NCBI GenBank assembly: GCA_905202055.1
Contig: CAJKQK010000033.1
Location: 1 to 21,341, forward strand
Reading direction: 5' to 3'
DNA length: 21,341 nucleotides
Source: an uncultured Oxalobacter sp.
Lineage (GTDB): Bacteria; Pseudomonadota; Gammaproteobacteria; Burkholderiales; Burkholderiaceae_D
Positions 1-5,645 of the stretch are shown here, in pieces (positions within the stretch are counted from its first letter, which is position 1; the number at the start of each line of letters is the position of its first letter). Under the pieces are notes generated by a model that saw only the letters and a list, made by a program, of their open reading frames with translations, made no database searches and was not told the DNA's origin. A program made the position numbers and the translations under genes.

Positions 1-24
1 GCATTACGTCTTTTGACAGCTTGA
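1..24 (+). CDS. Possible 3' end of an upstream gene (partial)
   Basis: The first reading frame runs from the window edge through seven sense codons (A-L-R-L-L-T-A) to a TGA at 22-24, one base before the ATG of the next gene. Such tight spacing is typical of operon neighbours, so this may be the tail of the preceding gene. In many Burkholderiales purK precedes this type of Sua5 gene, but seven residues cannot identify it; the other two frames also hit stops quickly, so this could be chance. Confidence 0.3.
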   Translation, partial: ALRLLTA

Positions 25-25
25 T

Positions 26-1051
26 ATGGCGAATAATGTTTCTGAAGATGTGAAGGCCGCCGCCCTCATGCTTGAATCCGGGCGGCTTGTCGCTTTTCCG
101 ACTGAAACGGTCTATGGACTGGGAGCCGATGCCGAGAATCCTGTTGCGACAGCCGGAATTTTCGAACTGAAAAATCGTCCAGCCAGTCATCCACTGATCG
201 TTCATTTGGCTCCGGAAGCGGATATCGCTTACTGGTCATCCCATATTCCGGATGAGGCGAAGAAGTTGATCGGCGCTTTCTGGCCCGGTCCGTTAACCCT
301 GATTCTGAAAAGAGCTTCGCATATTCCTGCCGTTGTCGCAGGGGGGCAAGACTCTGTCGGTTTGCGATGCCCGTCCCATCCGGTCGCTCAGGCTCTTTTA
401 AGAGCTTTCAAGGATGGAAAAGGAGGAATTGCGGGTCCTTCGGCCAACCGTTTCGGGCACGTCAGTCCGACGACTGCCGAACACGTCAGGGATGAATTCG
501 GTGACGATCCCCGTCTGGCTGCCATACTGGAAGGCGGCCAAAGCGAGGTCGGGATCGAGTCGACGATTCTGGATTTGTCGCGCATTGAAACTGCTGGCCC
601 TGTCTTGCTTCGTCCCGGAAAAATCCATTCGCTGCAAATTGCGGAAGTAATCGGGAGAATGCCGGAAATGTCTGATGCCACCGCTCCAAGGGCATCCGGT
701 ACACTGGCTTCCCATTATGCCCCCTCAACGCCTGTCGTTATCGTTCCGGAAAAAGACCTGATTTCCGTTCTCGAACAGCTTGAAAAGCAAAACGTCCGGG
801 TCGCATTGCTGCATTATTCTTCCCTGTCTGCCGACAGAAAACAGGCACTCGTCAGGCAGACAGGCCTGTTTTGCTCGCCTGACGTGTATTCCCATCAATT
901 GTATGCGTCTTTGCGCGAACTGGATCGCTACCGGGCCGATGTCATTCTGGTCGAGGCAACTCCGGATACGGAAGCTTGGAAGGGAATTAATGACAGACTG
1001 CGCCGTGCCGCCCATAACGGACAGGGCATCATTGAAAAATGGCTTGCCTAG
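26..1051 (+). CDS. sua5: L-threonylcarbamoyladenylate synthase, long Sua5 form
   Basis: This cytoplasmic enzyme makes threonylcarbamoyl-AMP from threonine, bicarbonate and ATP, the first step of t6A formation at position 37 of ANN-decoding tRNAs. The YrdC/Sua5 domain is clear at residues 10-200: the P-T-E-T-V-Y-G-L-G motif near residue 25, the K-N-R-P-A-S-H-P-L nucleotide-binding segment near 50, and G-P-S-A-N with H-V-S-P-T-T near 137-150. At 341 residues it has the extra C-terminal Sua5 domain after the linker that begins A-S-G-T-L-A-S-H-Y-A-P (about 224-234), unlike the roughly 190-residue TsaC form. An in-frame TGA at 14-16 makes ATG 26 the only ATG start. The ribosome binding site is weak, which fits translational coupling to the gene ending one base upstream. 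TcdA, later in the t6A route, lies 3 kb downstream. Confidence 0.93.
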   Translation: MANNVSEDVKAAALMLESGRLVAFPTETVYGLGADAENPVATAGIFELKNRPASHPLIVHLAPEADIAYWSSHIPDEAKKLIGAFWPGPLTLILKRASHIPAVVAGGQDSVGLRCPSHPVAQALLRAFKDGKGGIAGPSANRFGHVSPTTAEHVRDEFGDDPRLAAILEGGQSEVGIESTILDLSRIETAGPVLLRPGKIHSLQIAEVIGRMPEMSDATAPRASGTLASHYAPSTPVVIVPEKDLISVLEQLEKQNVRVALLHYSSLSADRKQALVRQTGLFCSPDVYSHQLYASLRELDRYRADVILVEATPDTEAWKGINDRLRRAAHNGQGIIEKWLA

Positions 1052-1075
1052 CAGCCATTCGGAATGAGATGCATC

Positions 1076-1120
1076 AAAAAACACTTCACCGGATGACATG
1101 ACCGGTGAAGTGTTTGTTTT
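1076..1120. terminator. Bidirectional intrinsic terminator, sua5 / universal stress gene
   Basis: A 14-bp perfect stem pairs 1079-1092 with 1102-1115 around a 9-base loop. A run of A (1076-1080) precedes it and a T-rich tract (1113-1120) follows, so it can stop transcription from sua5 on the plus strand and from the stress gene, whose stop is at 1122-1124, on the minus strand. Confidence 0.85.
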
Positions 1121-1121
1121 A

Positions 1122-1625
1122 TCAGACCCGTGGACTGATATAGGTTTTCGCTTTTTTAGGTACCTGTTCTTTTTTGACCTTGTAAACCAGAACCGGGATC
1201 TGGCTGCTCGCAAGCACTTTGGAGGCGACGCCCCCCATGAAAAAGTTTTCCCAACCGGTATATCCTCTGGAAGCCATGTAAATCAGATCGCATCCATTCT
1301 TCTCCGCTGCGTAAACGATATAGCCGGCTGTCGTGTTGGAAATGAATGTTTCGGTCGTGAATCTGACGTTGCCGGCTTCGGCTGCTTCACGAAGTGGCTG
1401 CATGAATTGCGCAGCAGCATGTTTGACGGCTTCTTCATATTCTTTTGCCGTCGGCCAGGCCTGGGGTTTGCCATCAGAGAACTCGAATTCCGAATTCTGG
1501 TTTTCTTTGGCGACATAAACGCAAATCACTTCGGCACCGATTTTCTTCGCCAGTTCAATCCCTTCCATTGCTGCCTGGGTGGCAAGAGGTGATCCGTCAG
1601 TTGGGACGAGTATTTTTTTGAACAT
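1122..1625 (-). CDS. Universal stress protein (UspA family)
   Basis: A single-domain, 167-residue Usp protein, a soluble nucleotide-binding-fold protein of the stress response; the precise role of individual members is usually unknown. The N-terminus K-K-I-L-V-P-T-D-G-S is the typical first strand and loop of the fold. Near residues 118-130 the segment S-R-G-Y-T-G...M-G-G corresponds to the ATP-binding loop, followed by the usual final strand I-P-V-L-V-Y. In ATP-binding members the last glycine of this loop is normally followed by Ser or Thr; here it is Gly-Gly, so ATP binding may be altered. The ATG at 1625 has a good Shine-Dalgarno (AGAGGA) about 8 bases upstream. It is transcribed divergently from msrA and probably forms its own transcription unit, ending at the shared hairpin at 1079-1115. 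Confidence 0.9.
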   Translation of the reverse strand: MFKKILVPTDGSPLATQAAMEGIELAKKIGAEVICVYVAKENQNSEFEFSDGKPQAWPTAKEYEEAVKHAAAQFMQPLREAAEAGNVRFTTETFISNTTAGYIVYAAEKNGCDLIYMASRGYTGWENFFMGGVASKVLASSQIPVLVYKVKKEQVPKKAKTYISPRV

Positions 1626-1665
1626 AATTATTTCCTCTTTGAAAAAACTGCGTTGATGGAGCAGG

Positions 1666-1692
1666 ATTGTAATAACAGCATTTCAATATCAA
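1666..1692 (-). promoter_or_regulatory. Candidate promoter of the universal stress gene
   Basis: Read on the minus strand, TTGATA (1692-1687) and TACAAT (1671-1666) resemble -35 and -10 boxes, with a short 15-base spacer. The predicted start would leave a leader of about 35 bases before the ATG at 1625. The spacer is shorter than ideal, so this is tentative. Confidence 0.35.
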
Positions 1693-1716
1693 AAAATGAA
1701 TGACTCAATCATTTTT
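1692..1716. repeat. Inverted repeat in the uspA-msrA divergent region
   Basis: AAAAATGA (1692-1699) and TCATTTTT (1709-1716) are perfect 8-base arms around 9 bases. The repeat lies about 70-90 bases upstream of the stress gene, overlapping its possible -35 region. It could be an operator or chance in AT-rich sequence. Confidence 0.3.
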
Positions 1717-1826
1717 CATCTTATTAAAATCCACCGACTACATTTTTATTCTTATGCATTTTTATAAGGCCGTCAATATTCCTTTTATCTATTTTGAATC
1801 TGAATCATTATGAAATTTGACTATAT

Positions 1827-1838
1827 CAAAACGTTTTG
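1827..1838. promoter_or_regulatory. Perfect 12-bp palindrome upstream of msrA (possible operator)
   Basis: CAAAACGTTTTG is self-complementary and lies 67 bases before the msrA ATG, just upstream of a -10-like TACTAT (1851-1856). A central CG flanked by A/T runs is the usual shape of LacI/GalR-family operators. No matching regulator gene is in the window, so the assignment is only by shape. Confidence 0.3.
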
Positions 1839-1904
1839 CTGAAAACGGTTTACTATTCATGCAAGGATTCATTCATTTAAACGCATTTTTATTTGGGGAA
1901 AAGT

Positions 1905-2438
1905 ATGGCACTCGAAAAAGCGACATTGGGAGGAGGGTGCTTCTGGTGTCTGGAAGCAATATTCCAGCAGATGATGGGGGTGACCGATGTGGTTTCCGGT
2001 TATGCCGGAGGTGAAGTGGACAATCCGACTTATAGCCAGGTTTGCAAGGGCTTGACCGGTCATGCCGAAGTGGTTCAGGTCACTTTTGATCCTGACATCA
2101 TCAGTTACCGGGATTTGCTCACTATTTTCTTTACCATTCACGATCCGACGACCCTGAACCAGCAGGGAAACGATGTCGGGCCACAGTACCGGTCTGTTGT
2201 TTTTTATCACAACGCTGAACAGAAACAGATCGCAGAAGAAGTGATTGTGAAGATGGGCGGCATCTGGTCGTCGCCTATCGTGACTGAATTGCTCCCGTTT
2301 TCAGGGTTTTTCCCTGCTGAAGATTATCACAAGGATTTTTATAAACAGAATCCGGAGCAGGGTTATTGTATTTACGTTATTGAACCTAAAGTGGCCATGT
2401 TCAGGAAATTCTTTGCCAATCGCCTGAAAGACCAGTAG
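1905..2438 (+). CDS. msrA: Peptide methionine (S)-S-oxide reductase MsrA
   Basis: MsrA reduces the S-epimer of methionine sulfoxide in free methionine and proteins using thioredoxin, repairing oxidative damage in the cytoplasm. The G-C-F-W-C active site is at residues 11-15 (catalytic Cys12), followed by E-A-I-F and the V-V-S-G-Y-A-G-G segment. Downstream are the family's G-H-A-E-V-V, D-P-T-T-L-N-Q-Q-G-N-D-V-G-Q-Y-R and Y-H-K-D-F-Y segments, and a C-terminal Cys in Q-G-Y-C-I-Y that can serve as the recycling thiol. I chose ATG 1905 (177 residues) because GGGGA lies just upstream; an in-frame TTG at 1893 would add four residues but would absorb that ribosome binding site. The length is normal for a stand-alone MsrA; no MsrB is adjacent. 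The divergent stress gene suggests a shared stress-response neighbourhood. Confidence 0.95.
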   Translation: MALEKATLGGGCFWCLEAIFQQMMGVTDVVSGYAGGEVDNPTYSQVCKGLTGHAEVVQVTFDPDIISYRDLLTIFFTIHDPTTLNQQGNDVGPQYRSVVFYHNAEQKQIAEEVIVKMGGIWSSPIVTELLPFSGFFPAEDYHKDFYKQNPEQGYCIYVIEPKVAMFRKFFANRLKDQ

Positions 2439-2452
2439 GCCTGCCGATATGA

Positions 2453-2479
2453 AATTGCCCGGTTTTAAACCGGGCAATT
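2453..2479. terminator. Hairpin between convergent msrA and cfa
   Basis: An 11-bp perfect stem (2453-2463 with 2469-2479) with the core TTGCCCGG encloses a 5-base loop, 15 bases after the msrA stop and 28 bases beyond the cfa stop. Neither side has a long U tract, so termination may be weak or factor-assisted, but position and stability favour a shared terminator. Confidence 0.6.
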
Positions 2480-2506
2480 CCTGATAAAAAGACCGGAGAA
2501 AGCCGA

Positions 2507-3817
2507 TCAGTCTTTCTTTTCGTACATATAATTCCGCGACATCGGCAAGAGTGGGGATATGCGTTTCGATTTGATGCAGACAACCTGGTAAATGGCGACC
2601 CGGTCGAGTGCGAATGCGTAGGCGCATCCGGCCAGATAGACGCGCCAGATCCGGTAACGCTTTTCATCGGTCAATTTTTTGATGGCCGGTGTTTTTTCCT
2701 CGAAGTTTTCAGCCCAGATGGCACAGGTTTTTGCATAATGATGACGCAGGTTTTCAACGTCCATCGCTTCAAGTCCAGCTTCCTGCATATCTTTCAGAAC
2801 CAGGCCGATATGAGGCAGCTCACCGTTCGGGAAGACGTATTTCTCGATGAATTCGCCACCGCCGAACGGGGTTTCACCACTATCGGGATCGGTGCTGGTG
2901 ATACCGTGGTTCATGCAAATTCCGTCATCGTCGAGCAGGTTGTGAATGATTTTGAAGTAATCGACCAGATGTTTCAGTCCGACATGTTCGAACATGCCGA
3001 CACTGGTGATACGGTCGAATTTGCCGGTGACATCGCGATAATCCTGGATACGGATATCGATCCTGTCTTCCAGTCCTTTTTCCCTGACGCGCTGGCGTGC
3101 CAGTTCGTACTGGTTTTTGGATAGGGTAATGCCGACAACGTTGGCACCGAATTTCTCTGCGGCACGGATAGCCAGGGCTCCCCAACCACAGCCGATGTCA
3201 AGCAGCCTGTCGCCGGGACGTACCTTGATCTTGGTCAGAATATGATCGATTTTCTTTATTTGTGCGGTAGCAAGGTCTTCATCGCCGTTTTCGAAATACC
3301 CGCAGGAATAAACCATGTTCGGATCGAGCCATTCCTGGTAGAACTCGTTGGAAACGTCGTAGTGATAACCGATCGATTCGGCATCGATCTGGCGCGTATG
3401 GCGTCCACCGAAATAATGACGGAACCTGGCTGCAGTCGTCGAGGACGGAGAATCGAAAATATTGGCGAGCGAGTTGCCCATGGCAATCATATCGTTCAAT
3501 TCACCCTGGACTTCGAGTTTTCCTTCAACATATGCCGTGCCCAGATTGTCCAGCGTCGGCTTCAACAGATAACTTAATGAGGCGAGTTCAGGTATGCGCA
3601 AAACTACCTTCGGTTCTTCATTCGGATTCAGGTCATACTTTTGGCCGGTCCATAATTCCAGTCTTAAAGGCAAAGCACTTGTTTTACGGATATCATTTAC
3701 CCAGTTTTCCAGTTTCTTTTCCCAGAACACAGTTATCCCTCCCAATGATTTTTTGATCTGAACGTCTTGTAGAGCCCAGTCGTCAGTATTGTTATTTATA
3801 TCTGTATTGTCTGTCAC
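2507..3817 (-). CDS. cfa: Cyclopropane-fatty-acyl-phospholipid synthase
   Basis: The enzyme adds a methylene group from S-adenosylmethionine across double bonds of membrane phospholipid acyl chains, usually in stationary phase or stress. The N-terminal lipid-binding region covers about residues 20-130, with the SCP-like part at 85-125. The methyltransferase domain follows: Y-H-Y-D-V-S-N-E-F-Y at 151-160 and the SAM motif L-D-I-G-C-G-W-G at 206-213. The residues that bind the bicarbonate base in the E. coli enzyme have counterparts here: Cys172, Glu277 (in G-M-F-E-H-V-G), His304, Ile306 and Tyr361. At 436 residues it is slightly longer than the E. coli protein. The start is a GTG at 3815-3817; only CTG and ATT lie between it and an in-frame stop upstream, and no strong ribosome binding site is visible, so the exact start is uncertain. 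It faces tcdA across a 400-base regulatory gap. Confidence 0.93.
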   Translation of the reverse strand: MTDNTDINNNTDDWALQDVQIKKSLGGITVFWEKKLENWVNDIRKTSALPLRLELWTGQKYDLNPNEEPKVVLRIPELASLSYLLKPTLDNLGTAYVEGKLEVQGELNDMIAMGNSLANIFDSPSSTTAARFRHYFGGRHTRQIDAESIGYHYDVSNEFYQEWLDPNMVYSCGYFENGDEDLATAQIKKIDHILTKIKVRPGDRLLDIGCGWGALAIRAAEKFGANVVGITLSKNQYELARQRVREKGLEDRIDIRIQDYRDVTGKFDRITSVGMFEHVGLKHLVDYFKIIHNLLDDDGICMNHGITSTDPDSGETPFGGGEFIEKYVFPNGELPHIGLVLKDMQEAGLEAMDVENLRHHYAKTCAIWAENFEEKTPAIKKLTDEKRYRIWRVYLAGCAYAFALDRVAIYQVVCIKSKRISPLLPMSRNYMYEKKD

Positions 3818-3868
3818 CAGTGAAATTCTAAATCAGATTTTTTTTCTCCGTAAGGAGGCTGATCCATA

Positions 3869-3904
3869 ATGTTGGAATTTGGGCTGGATTCATCTTTTAT
3901 ATGA
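3869..3904 (+). CDS. Possible 11-residue leader peptide
   Basis: ATG 3869 begins the short frame M-L-E-F-G-L-D-S-S-F-I, ending with TGA at 3902-3904. It is preceded by AAGGAGG (3852-3858), one of the strongest Shine-Dalgarno matches in the window, 10 bases before the ATG. The inverted repeat at 3899-3918 overlaps its stop. No run of one regulatory amino acid is present, and tcdA is 320 bases further on, so function is unproven. Confidence 0.2.
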   Translation: MLEFGLDSSFI

Positions 3905-3918
3905 AATCGGTTTCATAT
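3899..3918. promoter_or_regulatory. LacI-family-like operator upstream of cfa
   Basis: Perfect 8-base arms ATATGAAA and TTTCATAT flank TCGG. The inner 14 bases, TGAAATCGGTTTCA, differ by one base from TGAAACCGGTTTCA, a typical LacI/GalR-family operator form. It is centred about 92 bases upstream of the cfa start and might control cfa, or tcdA on the other strand. No regulator of this family is encoded in the window. Confidence 0.4.
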
Positions 3919-4165
3919 GGTATTCATCCTCCATCCCATTCAGAACTTAATGGGCCATTCATTTTATTTATTGAATAAACTCTTGAAAAATAATGCCTTG
4001 GCTTATTAAAAAATGGATTATTGGATTTTATTTTTATAATGAGACGGTTAAAAAACATTCCAATAAGCGATGTTATAAAATAGCAAACTTGCGTCGGGTT
4101 CCAGAAGGAATAATAGTACAGTCTGCTCGCGCGATTTTTGACATAAAGCGATATGAACCGGAAAA

Positions 4166-4200
4166 CCCATCCGTTTGTCGCAATTTGACAAAGTGATGGG
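4166..4200 (+). promoter_or_regulatory. Two-part hairpin in the tcdA leader
   Basis: CCCATC (4166-4171) pairs with GATGGG (4195-4200), and TTTGTC (4174-4179) with GACAAA (4187-4192), separated by a 2x2 internal loop and closed by a 7-base loop. It ends 23 bases before ATG 4224. No U tract follows, so it is more likely an RNA leader structure than a terminator. Confidence 0.35.
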
Positions 4201-4223
4201 TAACTTTGAATTTCAGTTTCAGA

Positions 4224-4994
4224 ATGAATGATTTTACGAAATCTGTGCGGTTTGCCGGAACCCGGCGTTTATTCGGGGAAAACGGCCTGACAAGGCTTGG
4301 TACGGCCCATGTTGCCGTTATCGGCATCGGTGGTGTGGGTTCATGGGCAGTCGAAACGCTGGCGCGTAGCGGCGTCGGCAATCTGACCCTGATCGATGGC
4401 GATGTGGTTGTCGAATCCAATATAAACCGCCAGATTCAGGCCACAGACAAGACTTTGGGAAAACCGAAAGTCGTTGCGCTGGCTGAACGTATCGCGCTGA
4501 TCAATCCCGATTGTCTCGTTGAACCGGTCAGGGATTTTGTGAGGCCTGAAAATCTCGATGCACTCGTCGGGATCAAAAATGTCGATTTTGTCATTGACGC
4601 CATTGACAGTGTCAGGGATAAAACGGCGCTGATCGCGTACTGCAAGGGAAAGGCCATTCCTCTGATTACGGTAGGAAGCGCAGGAGGCCAGATGGACCCG
4701 ACACGAATCGACATTTGCGATTTGTCCAGAACCCAGCAGGAACCTTTATTGGCGAAAGTGCGCAAGCGCTTGCGTTCACAGTACGGTTTTACCCGTAACC
4801 CGAAAAACAAATTCGGCATTGATGCCGTCTATTCGCTTGAACCCGTCAAATATCCGGAAACTGCCGGTATCGGGGAGACAACAGATCTACCCGGCCTGAA
4901 TCCGGCCGGTTTCGGAACGACGGTGGCGGTAACGGCCGGTTTCGGGCTGGCTGCGGCATCCTATGTGTTACGGCGGATTGCATTGCTTGAATAA
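4224..4994 (+). CDS. tcdA: tRNA threonylcarbamoyladenosine dehydratase TcdA
   Basis: TcdA (formerly CsdL/YgdL) uses ATP to cyclise t6A37 of tRNA to ct6A, acting downstream of the Sua5-initiated pathway. It is an E1-like ThiF/MoeB-fold protein. Residues 10-50 carry R-F-A-G-T-R-R-L-F-G-E and the Rossmann-type G-I-G-G-V-G-S-W loop, followed by L-I-D-G-D-V-V and N-I-N-R-Q-I, which matches the N-x-N-R-Q segment of the E. coli protein. Further shared segments are V-I-D-A-I-D-S-V-R, L-I-A-Y-C, G-S-A-G-G-Q-M-D-P-T and the C-terminal G-F-G run. ATG 4224 gives 256 residues and an N-terminus close in length to E. coli TcdA; an in-frame TTG at 4206 would add six residues. Both lack a strong ribosome binding site. 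Its stop is 5 bases from the convergent thpR stop, with no terminator between them. Confidence 0.93.
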   Translation: MNDFTKSVRFAGTRRLFGENGLTRLGTAHVAVIGIGGVGSWAVETLARSGVGNLTLIDGDVVVESNINRQIQATDKTLGKPKVVALAERIALINPDCLVEPVRDFVRPENLDALVGIKNVDFVIDAIDSVRDKTALIAYCKGKAIPLITVGSAGGQMDPTRIDICDLSRTQQEPLLAKVRKRLRSQYGFTRNPKNKFGIDAVYSLEPVKYPETAGIGETTDLPGLNPAGFGTTVAVTAGFGLAAASYVLRRIALLE

Positions 4995-4999
4995 TCGCT

Positions 5000-5575
5000 T
5001 CAGTTCGTGTTGCATCCTTTTCGTTCATGCAGTATCCGATATTCAGGATGATTGCCTTTTCCACTGTTTACGATTGACTGCATCAAAACAAGCCTGCTGA
5101 CGTACCAGGTCACAGGCATTTCAATTTTCGCTTCCGGTTTTGAGGAACGGCGTGCCAAAGTTATGTGAGGCCGGAAATTTCCGTTTTTGTCTTTCACATA
5201 AGCCGGTACCAGAAACTGGCGGGTATCCTCGAACAGTTTTGCCAGTGGTGCAGGAGTTTGTTCCGGCCCAATCCAGCTGAGGCCGATTTTGGGAAAATAT
5301 CCGATTCTGTCCGGTTTCATTTCAAATGGTTCAAATGAAATCCGGTCGAGGAAACGTTTTAGGGTCGGCAGATTTTTCTTTAGCTGATTGCCCAGAAAAA
5401 ACAGGGTCATGTGCAGATTTTCCGGAGGCGTTTTCTTGCCGGATACATGAATCTGCCATTCCTGAAGTTTTGCATTGGTCACTTCGTCCGGAATCATGGC
5501 ATAAAAAAGCCGCAAGGAATCCGGCTGGTTACGTAGCGCCAGAGGTGATATTTTATTTACCTTTTGATTTTGCAT
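5000..5575 (-). CDS. thpR: RNA 2',3'-cyclic phosphodiesterase (2H family)
   Basis: This is the LigT/ThpR family, first described as 2'-5' RNA ligase and now named for opening 2',3'-cyclic phosphates in RNA. The two signature H-x-T-L motifs of the 2H phosphoesterases are present: H55-M-T-L in L-H-M-T-L-F-F-L-G, and H137-I-T-L in F-R-P-H-I-T-L-A-R. Between them is the usual Y-F-P...L-S-W-I-G segment. At 191 residues it is slightly longer than typical because of about 20 extra N-terminal residues before L-R-L-F-Y-A. ATG 5575 is the first ATG in the frame but has no clear ribosome binding site. It lies 70 bases downstream of the MATE gene on the same strand and is probably cotranscribed with it. 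The gene ends convergently against tcdA, also an RNA-acting enzyme. Confidence 0.9.
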   Translation of the reverse strand: MQNQKVNKISPLALRNQPDSLRLFYAMIPDEVTNAKLQEWQIHVSGKKTPPENLHMTLFFLGNQLKKNLPTLKRFLDRISFEPFEMKPDRIGYFPKIGLSWIGPEQTPAPLAKLFEDTRQFLVPAYVKDKNGNFRPHITLARRSSKPEAKIEMPVTWYVSRLVLMQSIVNSGKGNHPEYRILHERKGCNTN

Positions 5576-5645
5576 GGCATTGGCACTAACGCGGTCTGTG
5601 CTGGTCGGGTTTACTGCCGGGATGAATCGCCAGTCGCCGGATAGT

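Larger units (their letters stand above)
3818..4223. other. 406-base AT-rich region between divergent cfa and tcdA
   Basis: This is the longest gene-free stretch. It contains an AAGGAGG box followed by an 11-codon ORF (3869-3904), a LacI-type inverted repeat (3899-3918), an isolated TATAAT (4035-4040) without a good -35, and a two-part hairpin (4166-4200) just before tcdA. A 67-codon open frame at 3993-4196 has no ribosome binding site and no recognisable protein features. I see no RNA gene. Confidence 0.6.

Noticed and set aside
1817..1829. TTGAC...ATCAA resembling an FNR/ANR site upstream of msrA
   Set aside because: The arms are separated by three bases instead of four and one arm has a mismatch, so it does not fit the site geometry.
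3993..4196. 67-codon open frame in the cfa-tcdA gap
   Set aside because: No ribosome binding site, low-complexity AT-driven composition, and no recognisable domain; it ends within the tcdA leader hairpin.
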